Part shown: one piece after another, positions 5,931 to 7,783 of the stretch
How positions within the stretch are numbered: the first letter of the stretch is position 1
How the letters are laid out: the number at the start of each line of letters is the position of its first letter
Source of the DNA: Clostridia bacterium
GTDB lineage: Bacteria; Bacillota; Clostridia; Oscillospirales; CAG-272
Direction: 5' to 3'
DNA length: 7,783 nucleotides
Assembly (NCBI GenBank): GCA_017629395.1
Contig: JAGBXH010000426.1
Span: forward strand, 1-7,783
The notes under the pieces: model-generated
What the model saw: only the letters and a program-made list of their open reading frames with translations
What the model was told of the DNA's origin: nothing
Database searches by the model: none
Program-made: the position numbers and the translations under genes

Positions 5931-7115
5931 ATGAAAGAATTTGAACTGAAATACGGCTGTAACCCCAATCAGAAGCCTGCCAAGATCTATATGCACGATG
6001 GCAGCGAGCTGCCCATCGAGATTCTTTGCGGCAGACCCGGATATATCAACTTCCTGGATGCTTTCAACTCCTGGCAGCTTGTCAAGGAGCTCAAGGCAGC
6101 GCTGGGACTTCCCGCAGTCACCTCCTTTAAGCACGTGTCTCCCACCAGCGCAGCTGTGGGCATTCCGCTTTCCGAAAAGCTCAAGAAGGCTTGCTTTGTA
6201 GATGATATCGAGGGACTGGACGAATCCCCCTTGGCTTGCGCGTACGCAAGAGCAAGAGGCACGGACAGAATGTGCTCGTTTGGTGACTGGGTTGCGCTTT
6301 CCGACGTTTGCGACGTCACCACCGCGCTTATGCTCAAGAGAGAGGTTTCCGACGGCGTCATCGCGCCCGGCTACGAGCCCGAGGCTCTGGAGATCCTCAA
6401 GTCCAAGAGAAAGGGCAATTACAATATCGTCAAGATCAATCCCGATTTCGTTCCCGCTGCACAGGAGACCAAGCAGGTTTACGGCATTACCTTTGAGCAG
6501 GGCAGAAACAATTTTGAGATCAACCGCGAGCTGCTTGCCAATATTGTCACCGAGAATCAGGATATGCCCGAGAGTGCGATCCGTGACCTGATCGTGGCAC
6601 TCATCACCCTGAAGTACACCCAGTCCAACTCGGTTTGCTATGCTATTGACGGTCAGGCAATCGGCGTTGGTGCAGGTCAGCAGTCCCGCGTGCACTGCAC
6701 CAGACTTGCAGGCGGCAAGGCTGACACTTGGTTCTTGCGCCAGCACGATAAGGTGCTGAACCTGCCCTTCCTGCCCACCCTTGGCAGACCCGACAGAGAT
6801 AACGTCATCGACGGCTACATCAATCAGAACGAAGAGGACGTATGTGCTGACGGCAACTGGCAGAAGTATTTCACCGAGCAGCCCGCAGTCTTTACCCGCG
6901 AGGAGCAGAGAGCATACCTTGACACCATTGACGGTGTTGCACTTGGCTCGGATGCATTCTTCCCCTTCAGCGATAACATCGAGAGAGCAAAGAAGAGCGG
7001 CGTTAAGTACATCGCAGAGCCCGGCGGCTCTATCCGTGACGACCTGGTCATCGAGTGCTGCAACAAGTACGGCATGGCAATGGCGTTCACCGGCATGAGA
7101 CTTTTCCACCACTAA
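5931..7115 (+). CDS. purH: Stand-alone AICAR formyltransferase, eukaryotic ATIC-like
   Basis: This enzyme formylates AICAR with 10-formyl-THF to FAICAR. The protein is 394 aa and corresponds only to the C-terminal transformylase half of PurH/ATIC; the cyclohydrolase half is absent and is supplied by the purO gene upstream. Visible features are KYGCNPNQKPA (7-17), FKHVSPTSAAVG (66-77) with catalytic Lys67 and His68, TQSNSVCYA (230-238) with Asn233, GAGQQSRVHCTRLAG (247-261), SDAFFPFSDN (340-349), and a terminal RLFHH. The KHVSP, QSNSVCYA, QQSRxHCTRLAG and C-terminal LFHH forms match human ATIC as I recall it better than E. coli-type PurH (KHANPCG, KSNAIVYA, MSRV). AAAGGAG at 5915-5921 overlaps the purO stop codon and sits 9 nt before the ATG. 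The symbol purH is used only for the transformylase function. Confidence 0.95.
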   Translation: MKEFELKYGCNPNQKPAKIYMHDGSELPIEILCGRPGYINFLDAFNSWQLVKELKAALGLPAVTSFKHVSPTSAAVGIPLSEKLKKACFVDDIEGLDESPLACAYARARGTDRMCSFGDWVALSDVCDVTTALMLKREVSDGVIAPGYEPEALEILKSKRKGNYNIVKINPDFVPAAQETKQVYGITFEQGRNNFEINRELLANIVTENQDMPESAIRDLIVALITLKYTQSNSVCYAIDGQAIGVGAGQQSRVHCTRLAGGKADTWFLRQHDKVLNLPFLPTLGRPDRDNVIDGYINQNEEDVCADGNWQKYFTEQPAVFTREEQRAYLDTIDGVALGSDAFFPFSDNIERAKKSGVKYIAEPGGSIRDDLVIECCNKYGMAMAFTGMRLFHH

Positions 7116-7116
7116 G

Positions 7117-7232
7117 ATGCGCCTGCGGCGCGTGAAATTTTCCCTTCGGGAAAGTGAAATTTTTCCGTGCGGAAAAGTGAAATATTCCCTTCGGGAATAT
7201 GAAATGCCTCGCCTATGGACGAGGCGTGAGAA
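7117..7232 (+). repeat. Array of five hairpins joined by a GTGAAAT heptamer
   Basis: Directly after the AICAR formyltransferase stop codon, hairpins alternate with a short constant linker about every 22 nt. Hairpins are at 7119-7131 (GCGCC/GGCGC), 7139-7153 (TTTCCC/GGGAAA), 7161-7176 (TTTTCC/GGAAAA), 7184-7198 (ATTCCC/GGGAAT) and 7206-7225 (GCCTCG/CGAGGC). Linkers are GTGAAAT at 7132-7138, 7154-7160 and 7177-7183, then ATGAAAT at 7199-7205, and a diverged GTGAGAA at 7226-7232. Stem sequences differ but both arms change together, so base pairing is kept while sequence is not. No ORF of note runs through it on the + strand. Its role is unknown: it could be an mRNA-stability or processing element, a small RNA, or a protein-binding array. 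Confidence 0.88.
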
Positions 7233-7270
7233 GTAACAAAGATAAAAGATTGATTTTGGCATATTTTTAG

Positions 7271-7288
7271 AAGAAAGGATGCTTTCTT
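7271..7288 (+). promoter_or_regulatory. Hairpin overlapping the purD ribosome-binding site
   Basis: AAGAAAG (7271-7277) is perfectly complementary to CTTTCTT (7282-7288), with GATG as the loop. The purD Shine-Dalgarno, AAAGGA at 7274-7279, lies partly in the 5' arm and partly in the loop, and stands 13 nt from the ATG at 7293, longer than for the other genes here. The hairpin could limit purD translation or bring the ribosome-binding site into play at a distance. The pairing is seen; the effect is inferred. Confidence 0.5.
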
Positions 7289-7292
7289 ATAT

Positions 7293-7783
7293 ATGAAGAT
7301 TTTGGTTGTTGGCGGCGGTGGCCGCGAGCATACGATTATTAAAAAGTTAAGAGAGAACCCCGAGGTTGAGGTCATTTACGCGCTGCCCGGTAACGGCGGC
7401 ATGAAGGATGACGCTGTATGCGTGCCCGTGGGCGCAAAGGATCTGGACGGCATCGTGGCGTTCGCCAAGGAGCATGCTATTGATTTCGCGGTGGTTGCAC
7501 CCGACGATCCGCTCGTTCTTGGTTGCGTGGACAGACTGAATGAGATCGGCATTCCTTGCTTTGGTCCGAGAGCCGACGCGGCAATTATCGAGGGCAGCAA
7601 GGTGTTCTCCAAGAATCTCATGAAGAAGTACGGCATTCCCACCGCAGCATACGAGGTGTTTGAGGATATGGATGCTGCACTTGCATACGTGCAGAATGCC
7701 CCCATCCCCACCGTCATCAAGGCGGACGGCTTGGCTTTAGGCAAGGGCGTTATCATCGCCATGACGCGCAAGGAGGCAGAGGA
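7293..7783 (+). CDS. purD: Phosphoribosylamine-glycine ligase (GAR synthetase, PurD), N-terminal part (3' end outside window)
   Basis: PurD joins glycine to 5-phosphoribosylamine with ATP, giving GAR, the substrate of PurN. The visible 163 codons cover the N-terminal domain and the start of the ATP-grasp domain; the full protein is usually about 420 aa. Motifs are KILVVGGGGREH (2-13), ALPGNGG (30-36), VVAPDDPLVLG (67-77, where many PurDs have GPEAPL), EGSKVFSKNLMKKYGIPTA (100-118) and VIKADGLALGKGV (141-153). The ATG at 7293 gives the canonical N-terminus, although its Shine-Dalgarno is distant and hairpin-bound. It is separated from the AICAR formyltransferase gene by 177 nt with the hairpin array, so its expression may differ from the genes upstream. 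No convincing separate promoter was found in that gap. Confidence 0.96.
   Translation, partial: MKILVVGGGGREHTIIKKLRENPEVEVIYALPGNGGMKDDAVCVPVGAKDLDGIVAFAKEHAIDFAVVAPDDPLVLGCVDRLNEIGIPCFGPRADAAIIEGSKVFSKNLMKKYGIPTAAYEVFEDMDAALAYVQNAPIPTVIKADGLALGKGVIIAMTRKEAE

Noticed and set aside
7117..7232. CRISPR array interpretation of the periodic repeats.
   Set aside because: The constant part is only 7 nt and the variable parts are palindromes of about 13-20 nt; this is the opposite of CRISPR repeats with non-palindromic spacers.
7117..7232. Simple rho-independent terminator after the AICAR formyltransferase gene.
   Set aside because: None of the hairpins is followed by a proper T-run; each is followed by the GTGAAAT-type linker.
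5913..7262. A 449-codon open frame on the minus strand.
   Set aside because: It is antisense to the clearly real AICAR formyltransferase gene, crosses the hairpin array, and its translation shows no recognisable family features; it reflects codon bias of the + strand gene.
7250..7280. Possible separate purD promoter (TTGATT at 7250-7255).
   Set aside because: No acceptable -10 hexamer lies at about 17 nt spacing; that stretch is the purine-rich ribosome-binding region.
7279..7296. Tiny open frame (ATG CTT TCT TAT ATA TGA) ending over the purD start, as if a leader peptide.
   Set aside because: The Shine-Dalgarno abuts its ATG with no spacing, so initiation is unlikely, and five codons give no distinctive attenuation signal.

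Overview
The window is most of one de novo purine-biosynthesis operon on the + strand, preceded by the 3' end of an unrelated lipid kinase gene. Fairly high GC, strong AGGAG-type ribosome-binding sites, short gene spacings and the gene set suggest a Bacillota genome of class Clostridia, probably a gut-type member of the Oscillospirales or a relative. This placement is inferred from gene style and repeats, not from a marker gene.

Layout: (1) 1-444, C-terminal part of a diacylglycerol/YegS-type lipid kinase. (2) 445-721, control region: a perfect consensus promoter (TTGACA, 17 nt, TATAAT), a ZTP (pfl-motif) riboswitch, and an intrinsic terminator whose 5' arm uses the riboswitch's conserved GGGC. 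(3) 722-5049, purE, purF, purM, a small formate/nitrite-transporter (FNT) family membrane protein, and purN; the last three genes overlap. (4) 5050-5199, a pair of inverted 27-nt palindromic units (REP/MITE-like) inside the operon. (5) 5200-7115, an archaeal-type IMP cyclohydrolase (PurO family) and a stand-alone AICAR formyltransferase that resembles the C-terminal half of eukaryotic ATIC; together they replace the usual bifunctional bacterial PurH. (6) 7116-7292, an array of five different hairpins joined by a near-constant GTGAAAT heptamer, then a hairpin over the purD ribosome-binding site. (7) 7293-end, purD, cut by the window edge.

How it fits together: ZTP/ZMP accumulates when 10-formyl-tetrahydrofolate is too scarce for AICAR formyltransferase. 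A ZTP-activated riboswitch at the head of this operon would raise the two formyl-THF-using enzymes (PurN and AICAR formyltransferase) together with a probable formate channel that could supply formate for making 10-formyl-THF. The sensor, the two consumers and a possible supplier of the one-carbon unit thus lie in one transcription unit.

The PurF is also odd. It keeps the PRPP site and four cysteines placed like the Fe-S ligands of B. subtilis PurF, but lacks the N-terminal catalytic cysteine and appears to lack other glutamine-site residues, so it may depend on free ammonia or a partner glutaminase. No purC, purB, purK, purL, purQ or purS is visible in the window.
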